From NCBI GenBank assembly GCA_038502055.1, contig JAXRKN010000021.1:62001-126000 (forward strand): 64,000 nucleotides of DNA, read 5' to 3'. Origin of the DNA: Tanytarsus gracilentus. Lineage: Eukaryota > Arthropoda > Insecta > Diptera > Chironomidae. Shown here in pieces: positions 32,148 through 42,825 of the stretch (within the stretch, counting starts at the first letter, position 1; the number at the start of each line of letters is the position of its first letter). The translations under genes and the position numbers were made by a program. The notes beneath the pieces were generated by a model. It was not told the origin of the DNA. It made no database searches and was given only the letters and a program-made list of their open reading frames with translations.

Positions 32148-33439
32148 ATGAAGTCATATTGTGAATCAATTAATAGCATTTTAGTCATCTTAGGCTTCGA
32201 TATTTTCGGTCGTTTTGTAAATCGACATAAAATTTCATTTTTCTTGTCGGCCATCAAATTTTTTAATCTTTCAACCATGATAGTTGGTTTAATTCTCTTA
32301 TGGCTTTACATTCTCGACACTGATCCATCTCTAAGCAACATCAGTCAGTTGCTGAATGCCCTTCATGGCACTATATGTGGCATCAAATTTCTCATAATTT
32401 GCTTCAATGAAAGAGAAATTGGAAAATTTATCATGAGCTTGAGAAAAGTTTATGCTGAAAATTTTGACTCCAAGCCCAAAAGTAAATTTTTAAGGTTGAT
32501 GCCGCGTTACTCGACACCAGCGTTTTTTGTGAACGTCGCGATAATTTTTGTGTCAAATGGATTTCAAATTGTGAGAATTTTCGGAAGCTATCTTCAGGGG
32601 GTCAAGATCACAGATGTTTTTACCGTCAATCTCTGGTGGACTTTCGATCCTTACGATCACATTTTTCCAGTCTTTATGTTTCAATTTTATGTCTCATATT
32701 TATGGCAACTGACAGCTGGAATTATGGATGGTTTAATAATTTTTTCTGTTGCAATTTTAACGGAATGTTTTGATAAACTTGGCATTGAGATGAAAGAAGT
32801 CATCGATGGAGATTTCGAAGATAATAAGAAGAAATTGAAGAAATTTATTGACATTCATTGTGAGCTGATTGATTTTCACAAGAAATTGGAAGCCCTTTTT
32901 GGCATTGCAATTTTTGTTGTGATAATTATCAACTCGCTGGCTGTTTGCATCTTGGGATTTATGGCGGTTTATGTAAAATTTGATAAAAAGATTAAAAAAA
33001 ATTTAACTAATTATTTTTTTTAGAATGATGAACCTAGAGAAATTATTCTGTCTGGCGTTGGCATGATTTTTGCGTTAAATGAGTCTTTTTTATTTTGCTG
33101 GGTTGGCGATAGACTCAAAGAGAGTGTAAGAAATTTAATTTTAAACTTTTCATTACTTTAATTTTTAATTAAACAGAGTTTAAGAGTTGCTGGACGCATT
33201 TCGGAGAGTAATTATCTAAAACTCGATAAGTGTCTACAGATGGACGTTTTATTAATTATTCATGTCGCTCAAAGACCGAGAACGCTTTCCGTTTTTTTCT
33301 TGACACTTCAATGGGAAACTTTTGGTGTTGTAAGTGAAAAAAAATTAAAAAATTCATTATATATTGAAAGATTTTTGATTCACAGATAATTAACCGCGCG
33401 TATTCGTATGTGACGGTGTTAAAGCAATTTTATGAGTGA
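32148..33439 (+). CDS. odorant receptor (7tm_6), divergent from the 5' cluster
   Basis: Four exons, 32148-32972, 33024-33125, 33177-33329 and 33386-33439, all phase 0, giving 377 aa. Multiple hydrophobic helices. The C-terminal pattern (ESFLFCWVGDRLKESS, QRPRTLSVFFLTLQWETFGV, INRAYSYVTVLKQFYE) is that of insect odorant receptors, with the usual short last exon. It shares little with the three receptors at 466-4676. I used the ATG at 32148. A TTTCAG just upstream (32118) could be a splice acceptor for an earlier exon, so the start is provisional. Confidence 0.87.
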
Positions 33440-34123
33440 ATTGTTTAATGGAGACAGACACGAAAGCTTTTATCAAAAGTTCTAATTCAAGGATTTAAAA
33501 ATTTTAAAACCGTTAAAAAAATCGTGAATTTTTTTTATAAAAATTCAAGCATTTAAATACGATTTTTTAATAGAGAAATCAATAAAGATAAAATGTAACA
33601 AATTCATCCTAAATTTTAATAATTTTAAATAACTTTTTTGAAATATTTTATAAACAATTTTTAATTTTTTTTTTCTAAATTTTGTCTCTAATTTTTTAAA
33701 TTACGTATTATGTAGCAAAATTAATTTCCAGCCAGTTATGGTGACGTGTACTTTAATTGGATTCAATTGAGACATTTGCTGTGCTGACTCATGGATTCTC
33801 CACAAAATTCAATAGATCATACTTTTTCGAAAAAAAACTTCAATGATGAAATACAGAGCAGATGTAAAATTGTATATAAGAAGATGAATCGCATGAGATG
33901 AGAATCAGAAAGATAAAAAGCATTGAAACATAAAGTGAGGGTGGAAAAAGTTTAAAAGAAAATTTAGAGCAAATTTTTTGAAATATAGTGGAGCTAAAAT
34001 TGTAAATTATTACAATAATTTAAAAATATATGTATGGATTGTGTAAAATTTAAAATTAATCTTGAAATTTTGTGATAAATCTATTGAATTTAAAATTACT
34101 TAATGTTTTCTTTTTTAGTTACC
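33440..34123. other. intergenic, nothing recognised
   Basis: AT-rich spacer. A TTTTTTAG before the next ATG suggests that the downstream gene has an upstream untranslated exon. Confidence 0.5.
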
Positions 34124-34614
34124 ATGAAGTCGATTTTATTCTCACTTCTTATAGCGCTGTATGTCACTTCAATTTCATCAAGACCTGAAAAAATACTTCA
34201 TAAAAAATATCCATCGATGAAAAGATCACCAAACAAATTCATTTGCAAAAGCATCCGTGAAGTTCTAAATGGAACTTCAACACTCTGTTTTGTGGATCAA
34301 CTAAAATCAAATTTAGCAGCGAAAGAATTTTGTGAAAAAAATAACATGAATTTAATTAATTTGAAGCTCCCAAAAATTACAACGTTGAGAAATCAGCAAA
34401 AATTGAATCTCAAATATTTGACGAGTGGAAATATTGGGTGATGCCATATTTTAAGAGAAAAAACTCACCTCACTTTTGGATCACTGAGAGAAAAGAAAAA
34501 TTAAAGAAATGCAGTGCAATTTATTATGGAGTGACAAATTTTAAAGTCCGAGAGAGAATTTGCGAATCAGAATTCAAATTTTTTTGTCAGTTTGAGAGTA
34601 AAAAGATAAATTAA
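34124..34614 (+). pseudogene. C-type lectin-like gene with a frameshift
   Basis: Frame 1 gives a signal peptide (MKSILFSLLIALYVTSISS) and the first half of a C-type lectin domain (CKSIRE...CFVDQLKSNLAAKEFCEKNNMNLIN), then reaches a stop at 34439-34441. From about 34358, another frame carries the other half: FEAPKNYNVEKSAKIESQIF, DEWKYWVMPY, HFWITE, CSAIYYGV, RICESEFKFFCQFE, with a stop at 34612-34614. The join fits loss of one T in a T-run. The six-cysteine pattern and W-I-T fit the CTLD fold, but no EPN or QPD sugar motif is visible. Either a recent inactivation or a one-base sequencing error. Confidence 0.75.
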
Positions 34615-34705
34615 AAATTTAAATTAAAATTAAATTTACAAAATATAAAAAATACTAAAATGTCAATAAAAAATTTTAACGACACAATTTCGTGACTTTA
34701 AACTG

Positions 34706-37422
34706 ATGCAATTTTTATTCCAACTCGTTCATTTTTTCAATCACCTTCAACCCGTCATGTCACTTAAACGTTTAGTTGTGAAAATAAATTTTTTTATTCT
34801 TCGATGTTTCAGAACACGTCAAATAATTTCTCTTCTCTTCTTTTGGACTTTTGTGTTTTTATCCTTGAGTTTTTATATTTTTCTAAAACTCAACAATGAC
34901 CCATACGCAATAAATAAGCCTTTCATCTTTATCGAGCCGATAGATGGATATTTCCGGTATAAACACAGAAAAGATAAGAAAGATTGGCATGATTACGAAG
35001 CAATTGAGAGAGAAAATGATAGAAAAGGTCCTGGTGAGTGTGAAAATTAAATAAGAGGGTAGGTAACTAAGAGTTACAATAGTTTTTTAAAATTTTGCAA
35101 CATCCAGTGAAATATTCAAAAACACTTGATCATCCATCCGAAGGAATTTTCATAGGAAAAAAATTCTATGAATTTCCTCGGAATTTTTGAACATTAATTT
35201 TGCCGTCTTAGCTTTTCAGAGAGGAGAATTCCTTCGGATGGATGATCCATACTCAAAAACATATCAAAGTTTAATATCCTTAGTTTCCCATCCCTTGAAA
35301 AATTTATTAAAATAAAATAATTAATCATTTCAAGGTGAGAAAGGTGAAGGCGTTTCAATTCCACCCGAGAAAAAAGCTCTCGCTGATCAAATTTTCAAAG
35401 AAAACTTTCACAACGGTCTTGCGAGTGATTTAATAGCACGAGATCGTTCGCTGCCCGATGTCCGACCAGTCGGATGCCGAAGTAAAAAATATCTTAAAGA
35501 TCTTCCAAAAGTGTCGGTGATAATTCCATTTCACAATGAAATTTTGAGCACACTCACGAGGACAATTCACGGTATTTTTAATCGATCACCACCTGAATTA
35601 CTTAAAGAAGTGATTTTAGTTAATGATCATAGTGATAAACAATATTGTTATGAACCACTTCAAGATTATATCAAAGAACATTTTGACAGAAGCAAAATTA
35701 AAACATTGGTGATGTCGAGAAGATTCGGATTGATGGCTGCAAGATTGGCTGGAGCTCGCGCAGCGACTGGAGATGTTTTAGTATTTCAAGATTGTCACAC
35801 GGAAGTTAACGTAAATTTTCTTCCACCATTAATTGAACCAATTGCGTTGAATTATCGAACTGTGACTTGCCCATACATTGATGTGATTTCAGCTCAAGAT
35901 TACCATTATCGAGGACTTACAAGTGGGACCAGAGGTGCTTTCAATTGGCAATTTTTCTATCAATTTATGCCGGTTCGAGCGATCGATCAACAAGATCCAG
36001 CTGAACCTTTTTCATCGCCCGTCATGATGGGTTGTGTTTTTGCAATATCCGCTAAATTTTTTTGGGAGTTGGGTGGTTATGACCCAGGCATGGAAATTTG
36101 GGGTGGAGAACAGTATGAAATGAGCTTTAAAGTAAAGATTGAACTTTAAAAGTTATTAAATTTATTAATTAAAATGTATTTAAGACTTGGTTGTGTCATG
36201 GAAGACAAATTGATGTTCCATGCTCAAGAGTTGGACATCTCTATCGACCGAGACCCTTTTTAGATAAATTAAATAACACCGACTACAGTCACAGGTTAGT
36301 TTAAAAATATTAACTAAAAAATTTATTTGTTTTAAGCAAAATGATTGCAGCTTTAAAAAAATAATTGTAAAACATTAGTAAAAATTAAAAAATGTTTCAA
36401 AACCCACACGTGGGTGTTGCCGTGTAACCCACTTGTAACAGATTAGTATTGACTTCCCAGAAATGGCTTCACATAATGGCACATAAAGGTCCATGGCCCG
36501 ACCCGTGGTCATGATCCTAAAAATTCCTAAAATGGGCTAATATAGACCCTAAGACCTACCATCTGGCGAAAACCCGAAGTCTCTAGCTGGTCCAAGGGCC
36601 GAAACTACAGTTTTAAAATTTTGCTATTTTTCTTGCAGTTATAAGTTTTCAAATTTCATCATGCTTTAAAATATTTTTAGAAATTATAAACGAGTCGCTG
36701 AGGTTTGGATGGACGATTATGCTCAATATGTCTATCAAAAAGATCCCGAAGAATGGAATCGACTTGATGTTGGAGATCTTTCTTATATGAAAGGAATTAA
36801 GAAGAAATTAAAGTGCAAACCTTTTAAATATTTCCTTGAAGAAGTCGCACCCGACATGTTGGATAAATGGCCGCCTTTTGAAAAATTTTTCGCTTCTGGT
36901 GCTGTGAGTGTCAGGATTAAATTTAAATGTTTTTAATAATTTTATAAAAACTAGATTCAAAGTGTTGCTCATCCATCGCTCTGTGTTGACACACTCGGTG
37001 CACAACAATACAACCCAATCGGACTTTATCAATGCAAGTCACCAAATGATCTCACGAAACCTCAATACCGACAAACGTTTATGCTTCGACAACATCGAGA
37101 TATTAATGTTGAATTTACTTTTAATGATTGTCTCGATTTTCATAATGAAAAAATTATTATTTCATCTTGCACATACTCACAGTACAGTCAATATTTTAGA
37201 TACGACATTGATACCAAACAAATTTACTGTGGACCTGTAAGAAATCAAATTTGCATGGATGTTGAAGAGAAATCTAAGAGTTTAATTACTTCGACTTGTG
37301 ATTTGGGAAAATTATCTCAAAAATGGAATTGGAGTTTTGTGAATGAAACAATGTTGAGAAATTGGAGTGAATATGGAAAACCAATCAAAGATTTTCGTGA
37401 AATGGAAGATTTAAGGAAATAA
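34706..37422 (+). CDS. polypeptide N-acetylgalactosaminyltransferase, divergent
   Basis: Golgi type II enzyme starting mucin-type O-glycans (GT27). Exons: 34706-35033, 35335-36131, 36185-36294, 36681-36903 and 36955-37422, in phase, giving 641 aa. Short cytosolic end, membrane anchor (IISLLFFWTFVFLSLSFYIF), stem, catalytic domain (VSVIIPFHNE, EVILVNDHSD, DVLVFQDCHTE with the metal DxH as D-C-H, FSSPVMMGCVFAI, EIWGGEQYEMSFKTWLCHG, PCSRVGHLYR), then a ricin-type lectin domain (CVDTLG, GLYQCK). Several positions differ from typical pgants: VNDHSD for VDDxSD, RFGLMAAR for REGLIRAR, DCHTE for DSHCE. It may be a specialised or weakly active member. A second ATG at 34757 is an alternative start. Introns 1 and 3 contain mobile elements. 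Confidence 0.88.
35053..35299. mobile_element. MITE-like element with a nested MITE
   Basis: Outer ends GAGGGTAGGTAACTAAG and CTTAGTTTCCCATCCCTT are inverted copies of the GGGGTGGGAAACT family. A second inverted-repeat element (35128-35247) sits inside it. Confidence 0.5.
35128..35247. mobile_element. 120-bp MITE with about 21-bp inverted ends
   Basis: Left end GATCATCCATCCGAAGGAAT, right end ATTCCTTCGGATGGATGATC, an essentially perfect inverted repeat in intron 1 of the GalNAc-transferase gene. The interior has no frame. Confidence 0.8.
36396..36620. mobile_element. truncated copy A of the kilobase-scale non-autonomous element
   Basis: Starts TTCAAAACCCACACGTGGGT exactly like the element at 50325. 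It keeps the CATGGCCCGACCCGTGGTCA and CCATCTGGCGAAAACCCGAA blocks seen at about 51030-51110, then loses similarity. The internal minisatellite is missing. Lies in GalNAc-transferase intron 3. Confidence 0.75.
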
Positions 37423-37836
37423 ATAAATTATAAAAATTTAAAGTAATTTAACTAAAATTTTGACTTATTTTGGGTGATTCCTCCATAAATGTATATCCGT
37501 CTAATTTTTCATCTCCCGTCACTAGCAAGCAAAATTATAATCAAACAGTTAGATGTAAATTTAGCATTTGGGTTTTACCACCGACTGAATGATTCAAAAA
37601 ACTCTTAATTTTTACCTTTGCCGTCTGACTTGCTTTTTTTGTGCATCAACTTCGCAAGTTTAAAAGCATACAAATACTATGAAAAGTATGGTTGTGAGCT
37701 TTGATAAAAACAAATACATGCAAGCTATTAGATTATTTTTATTTAATACATTGCAAAATAAATTGTAGTGTACTGTTCAGTTTTTAGGTTGAGAGAGTGT
37801 ACGAAAAAAATGTACACAGTCTTCATTCAACCGGCA
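37423..37836. other. intergenic, nothing recognised
   Basis: Spacer before the first copy of the nuclease-like gene pair. No repeat or RNA gene recognised. Confidence 0.5.
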
Positions 37837-39390
37837 ATGAGTAAACATATTAATTCCTGGAGTGCATTTGATTTATCAACTGTTTTAAATTCAAGTGGTT
37901 TTGGTTCAGATGATTCTGAAAGTCGAACAGGACAAAATCTACGGCGTAATTTTCATGGAGTTATGTACCAAATTATCGTCTGCATCCTGTGCATTATAAG
38001 AACTGCAAAAAAAAATTATTTTTCCTTTAAAATTTATCTCGAAAAAGAGAACTGTGGAAATTTTGACGACGTTGTGGTTGAGTATCAGGCGAAGAAAGAT
38101 GAGATAATAAAAGTTCGACACATTCAAACAAAACGCAAATCAGATGAGAAAAGCAAAATTACAACAAATTCTATTCTATCGATAAGTGATGGAGAAAAAA
38201 TGGGCATAAGAAAATATCTCGAATCATTTGTTAAAATTCGAGATGATAATAAAAAAAACTACATTAGAGAGCTTGAAGTAAGTACAAAATCTAGGGGTCA
38301 GAAAACTTGCAATATTTTATAGTTTTTTTTGCAATAACTAAAAATTATTCCACAATTTAAGGACAACTTAAAAAGAGACGGGAGCTTTAATATTGCAAGT
38401 TTACAACCGGTTGCAACCAACCCAAGAAAAAAAACATTTGATAAAATTATTAATTTATTTATTTAATGATGTCGACAGGATTTTATAATTTGCACAAATA
38501 ATGACTTCGATAGCTTCGGTCGAATTCTAAGACAAGATGGAATTGACGAAACTGGAAGAGTTAGAAAATTGAAAAGAAATACAGCAGGAAATGCTATAAA
38601 CTACGGGGAATTGTTTATTGAAGAATTTAGTTTAGATGAAGATGACATACTTTATACCAAAGATTGTAAATGTTATCGCTACGTCAATGATAAAAACTCA
38701 ATATTTTATAAAACAAATTTAAAAACGATAGAAAATTTTCTAGGTGTAGAAAAACGTTTTAAAGTCGGTCCCACAGAAATAGACGAGCTTGCTAGAAAGG
38801 TTGTGAAATGCGTTTACATTAGACCTAAAAAAGACCAACCGAAACTTGAGTTCAGACTTAACTCAAAAGAGATTTCAAAAAACAATAGAAACTTTTTGTT
38901 GAATTGCGTAATCGAACCAAGTAATAATGACAAAAATAATAACATTGGAATATTGCAAGAGAATTTTAAAAATAATGTAAATATAAATCAGAAAATTTTT
39001 GCATTTAGAAATATTTTAATTGAAAGACTTCTCAAAAAATATTCATACAAAAGTAAAGAAAATCTTTTTTTAACAGATTTTAAGTTCTCCGTTGACAAAA
39101 GTTTTTACGAAGGAATTAAAAAATCCAAAAGCTCTGAATCTCAAAATCCTTACACGAGAGAAAATGTGATTGATTTTATTAAAGCCTTTAAGTTTGTTGT
39201 CAATCATCCAAGTAATGAAGATTTAAGAAATCTTGCAAAGTCAGAATTAAAACAAAAATTTAATGGCACTCAAGTAAGTGAATCAACTGTGTACAATTCA
39301 CTCCACGTAGAAATCTGCACGGAACTTGAGAAAATGCGAGGAAGTCCTTACACAAACAAAAATTTTGAAAAAATAATCGAACAAAATTAA
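37837..39390 (+). CDS. uncharacterised protein with nuclease-like N-terminus, copy 1
   Basis: Two exons, 37837-38277 and 38479-39390, joined in phase 0 (GAA|GTAAGT ... GACAG|GAT), giving 450 aa. The N-terminal pattern NFHGVMYQIIVCIL, then EKENCGNFDDVVVEYQ, then KVRHIQTKRK resembles the GxxYQ...E...DD...QxK arrangement of PD-(D/E)XK-type domains found in DUF4297-like proteins. Related N-termini occur, as I recall, in arthropod proteins fused to ankyrin or NACHT parts. The C-terminal 300 residues (DFIICTNNDFDSFG...) show no domain I know. No signal peptide or membrane helix is evident. An in-frame ATG further upstream (37768) exists, but copy 2 supports the start used. Function unknown; defence or selfish-element origin are speculative. 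Confidence 0.75.
38293..38422. mobile_element. MITE-like insert in the intron of copy 1
   Basis: AGGGGTCAGAAAACTTGCAA is followed about 80 bp later by its inverted counterpart TTGCAAGTTTACAACC. A shorter version sits in the same intron of copy 2. Confidence 0.5.
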
Positions 39391-40699
39391 TAAATTTTAT
39401 ATTTACTGAGGATATTTTAACTCAAATTTAAATTGTAATATTGTAAAAATAAAATACTTTAATAAAAAAATCTTGAAGTTAAATTTGGTTGTAAATTTTA
39501 AAACTTGATTTTTCAGATTAAAAATTTAAATTGTTTTTCACAGGGTTTTGCATTTAATTTAAAAATTTTACATTTTATATTTTTAAATTTTCATTTTATT
39601 CAAACGATCTTCGAAATGTTTTAGTAAAATATGAATTCAGGCACGTTTTGAATGAGTTTGAGACTTTGATCATTTAAAACATTACAAACTGAAAACAAAT
39701 TCTTCAATGCAATGCAGAGTTTAAAAATTGCGTCATATTTTTCTAAATTGCCATTATAAGCAGTTAAACTACAATTTACCCCAATTTACAATACTGATTT
39801 ATTTATTTATTTATTGACTTTCACGTACAGCCAAGTGCTGATTGAGTTGTTAAAACTAGAGTAGGCTGGTAACGGCACCAAAATGATTTTTTTCCTAATT
39901 TAATGAATAATTATTTAAAACTAAATGTTAAAAGATTAAATTAGATTAGAACTTAGTTAAAGATATTGAAACACTAACTTACAACAAATAAATTAAGCTG
40001 AAAAAAATTCGAAAAATACTCATTTTTTATAGCTCTCATGAAGAATTTTATTTAAAACTAAATGTTAATAAGATAAAAATAATAAAATATTTATTGGCAC
40101 TGTTATTGAGTGCAATTTTAGGTAAATGTAACCAACGCTTTTTATTTTTAATCAGTTCTAATTTGTTGCTTTTACAGGATAGAATTTAAAACTAATCTTA
40201 ATTTATTTCCGCTTTGATGAGATCAGTTTCCGAAAGCGCTTAAAGGGTTTAAAATTCTCCGTAAAAATCGTATACTGAGTCACTGATTATGATTATCAGC
40301 AAAAAAATGAAAGTGAATACAAAATTCCTTATCTAATAGAGTTTCACTATAAAACCGTGCCTTCGATTGTAAATTTTTGCATTCAATTGTAATTTCTCCC
40401 AGAGTCAATTAGATCAAAAACCTGTTGAAAGTGTAGAGAATATTATTTTCAAAAATATTATTCTTTCTTTCTGGCATAATAAAAGTGAGTGATTTTTCGT
40501 ATCACAATAATTTTGTGTTTTGTTAATAAATCCAGTTTGGCATAGTTAAATTGGTTTTCTTATCCACTTAAATTGACACTCTATTTTAATTAAAATTATC
40601 GATTAAAAAGAAGCTGTGCTATAAAAGACAAGCAATACGTGTGTTGAATCAGAAAGTCAATTATTATTTACAAAAAATTCGAACAGTTTTTGATTTGCG
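39391..40699. other. spacer between duplicated genes, nothing recognised
   Basis: About 1.3 kb of AT-rich DNA without an open frame of note. A CTATTTAT run (TTATTTATTTATTT, about 39799) is present. No similarity to the 37423-37836 upstream region was obvious by eye. Confidence 0.5.
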
Positions 40700-42195
40700 A
40701 TGAGTGAACTAGTCAATTCTCAGAATGGTTTTGATAGCTTGAGTATAGGTAATGAAGTTCAAAATGATTCAGATGGTCCAATAGGACAAAACCTTCGTCG
40801 TAATTTTCATGGAGTTATGTACCAAATTATTATCTGCATACTGTGCATTATTAGAAGTGCAAAGAAAAATTATCATTCCTATAAAATTTATCTCGAAAAA
40901 GAGAACTGTGGAAATTTTGACGACGTTGTGGTTGAGTATCAGGCGGAGAAAGATGGGATAATAAAAGTTCGACACATTCAAACAAAACACAAATCAGATG
41001 AGAACAGCAAAATTACAACAAATTCTATTCTTTCGATAAGTGATGGAAGAAAAATGGGAATAAGAAAATATCTCGAATCATTTGTAAAAATTCGAGATGA
41101 TAATAAAAAAAACTACATTGGAGAGCTTGAAGTAAGTACAAAATCTAGGGGTCAGAAAACTTGCAATATTTGATACTTTAAACTTAAAAAGAGACAGGAG
41201 CTCTAATATTGCAAGTTTACAACCCAAGAAAAAAAACATTTAATAAATTTATTAATTAATTTTCTTAATGATTTTGACAGGATTTTATAATTTGCACAAA
41301 TAATGACTTCGATAACTTCGGTCGAATTCTAAGAACAGCTGGATATGACGAAAGTGGAAGAGTTAGAAAATTAACAAGAAAGACACGAGGAAATGCGATT
41401 GACTACGGGGAATTGTTTATTGAAGAATTTAGTTTAGATGAAGATGACATACTTTATACCAAAGATTGCATATGTTATCACTACGTCAATGATGAAAATT
41501 CAATATTTTATAAAAAAAATTTAAAAACGATTGAAAATTTTCTAGGTGTAGAAAAATGTTTTAAAGTCGCACCCACAGAAATAGACGAGCTTGCTACAAA
41601 GGTTGTGAAATGCGTTTACATTAGACCTAAAAAAGACCAACCGAAACCTGAGTTCAGACTTAACTCAAAAATTTCAAAAAACAATAGAAAATTTTTGTTG
41701 AATTGCGTAATCGAACCAGGTAATAATGACAAAAATAATAACATTGGAATATTGCAAGAGAATTTTAAAAATAATTTAAACATAAATCAGAAAATTTTAG
41801 CATTTAGAAATATTTTAATTGAAAGACTTCTCAAAAAATTTCCAAAAAAAAGTAAAGAAAATCTTTTTTCAACAAATTTTAAGTTCTCCGTTGACAAAAG
41901 TTTTTACGAAGGAATTAAAAAATCCAAAGGTTCTGATTCCCAAAATCCTTACACGAAAGAAAATGTGATTGATTTTATTAAAACCTTTAAGTTTGTTGTC
42001 AATCATCCAAGTAATGAAGATTTAAGAAATCTTTCAAAGTTAGAATTAAACCAAAAATTAAATGGCACTCAATTAAGTGAATCAATTGAGTACAATTCAC
42101 TTCACGTAGAAATCTGCACGGAACTTGAGAAAAAGCGAGGAAGTCCTTACACAAACGAAAATTTTGAAAAATTTACTGCAGATAAAAAAAACTAA
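40700..42195 (+). CDS. uncharacterised protein with nuclease-like N-terminus, copy 2
   Basis: Tandem duplicate of the gene at 37837, with the same two-exon structure, 40700-41131 and 41281-42195, giving 448 aa. It starts MSELVNSQNGFDSLSIGNE. The first 30 residues differ from copy 1, and from GQNLRRNFHGVMYQII onward the two are about nine-tenths identical. Key residues are retained (EKENCGNFDDVV, RHIQTKHK), and intact frames in both copies suggest that both are selected or very young. The intron is shorter (149 versus 201 bp), partly because its MITE-like insert lost sequence. A one-codon indel (SKEISK to SKISK) distinguishes exon 2. Confidence 0.75.
41147..41225. mobile_element. MITE-like insert in the intron of copy 2
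   Basis: Starts AGGGGTCAGAAAACTTGCAA and ends TTGCAAGTTTACAACCC; internally deleted relative to 38293-38422. Confidence 0.5.
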
Positions 42196-42825
42196 ATCTG
42201 TTAAATTCAAAGTTTAGATGGAAGGAGTTCAACCAAGGCCTGGAAAGCAAAAATATTTTTTGAGTGCACATTTATACACTCCAAAAGTGGTATTTTTTTA
42301 AAATCATGATTATAATCATATTTTTAATAGGATATTTAAACAATAAATCCCGATGAAAATAAAGAACTCGGGGCAAGTTCATTAGAATTTAATAGAATAG
42401 AGTTTTGATGGAAGCTCTGCGACCACTTTACTAAAAATTTGATGAAAATGATCCATTAGTTTATTTTGTGAAAGTATTAGAATTAACCAATTAACGTTTA
42501 AATTTTCTCAATTTCATTCTACTAAATTCCGTTTAAAAAATGTTCCCTTGAAGATTGCCTCAAATTAATTTTTTTGTGACAATCGAACACTGAAAAATTA
42601 AAATAGAACAATGTGTAAAATTGAACACAATAAAAATGGAACGCAATTGAAAATTACTTCCCAACTTTTTTTCTTTAGTTATTTTTGCTTTTATTAACGT
42701 TAATTGCTATAGTTACACTCAAAATATAATTTTCAGTCATCTTTATCGTATTGAAATGCACTGAATGAGTATTTTAGTGCAGAAACCATCCAATCACAGC
42801 TCACAGCAGTTCGAGGCCAACTTCA
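42196..42825. other. convergent intergenic region, nothing recognised
   Basis: Spacer between the nuclease-like copy 2 and the 3' end of tankyrase. It should include both 3' untranslated regions. Confidence 0.5.

Noticed and set aside
36808..37240. Small frames on both strands near the GalNAc-transferase lectin domain
   Set aside because: Explained by the spliced gene; they cross its intron or lie antisense without any motif.
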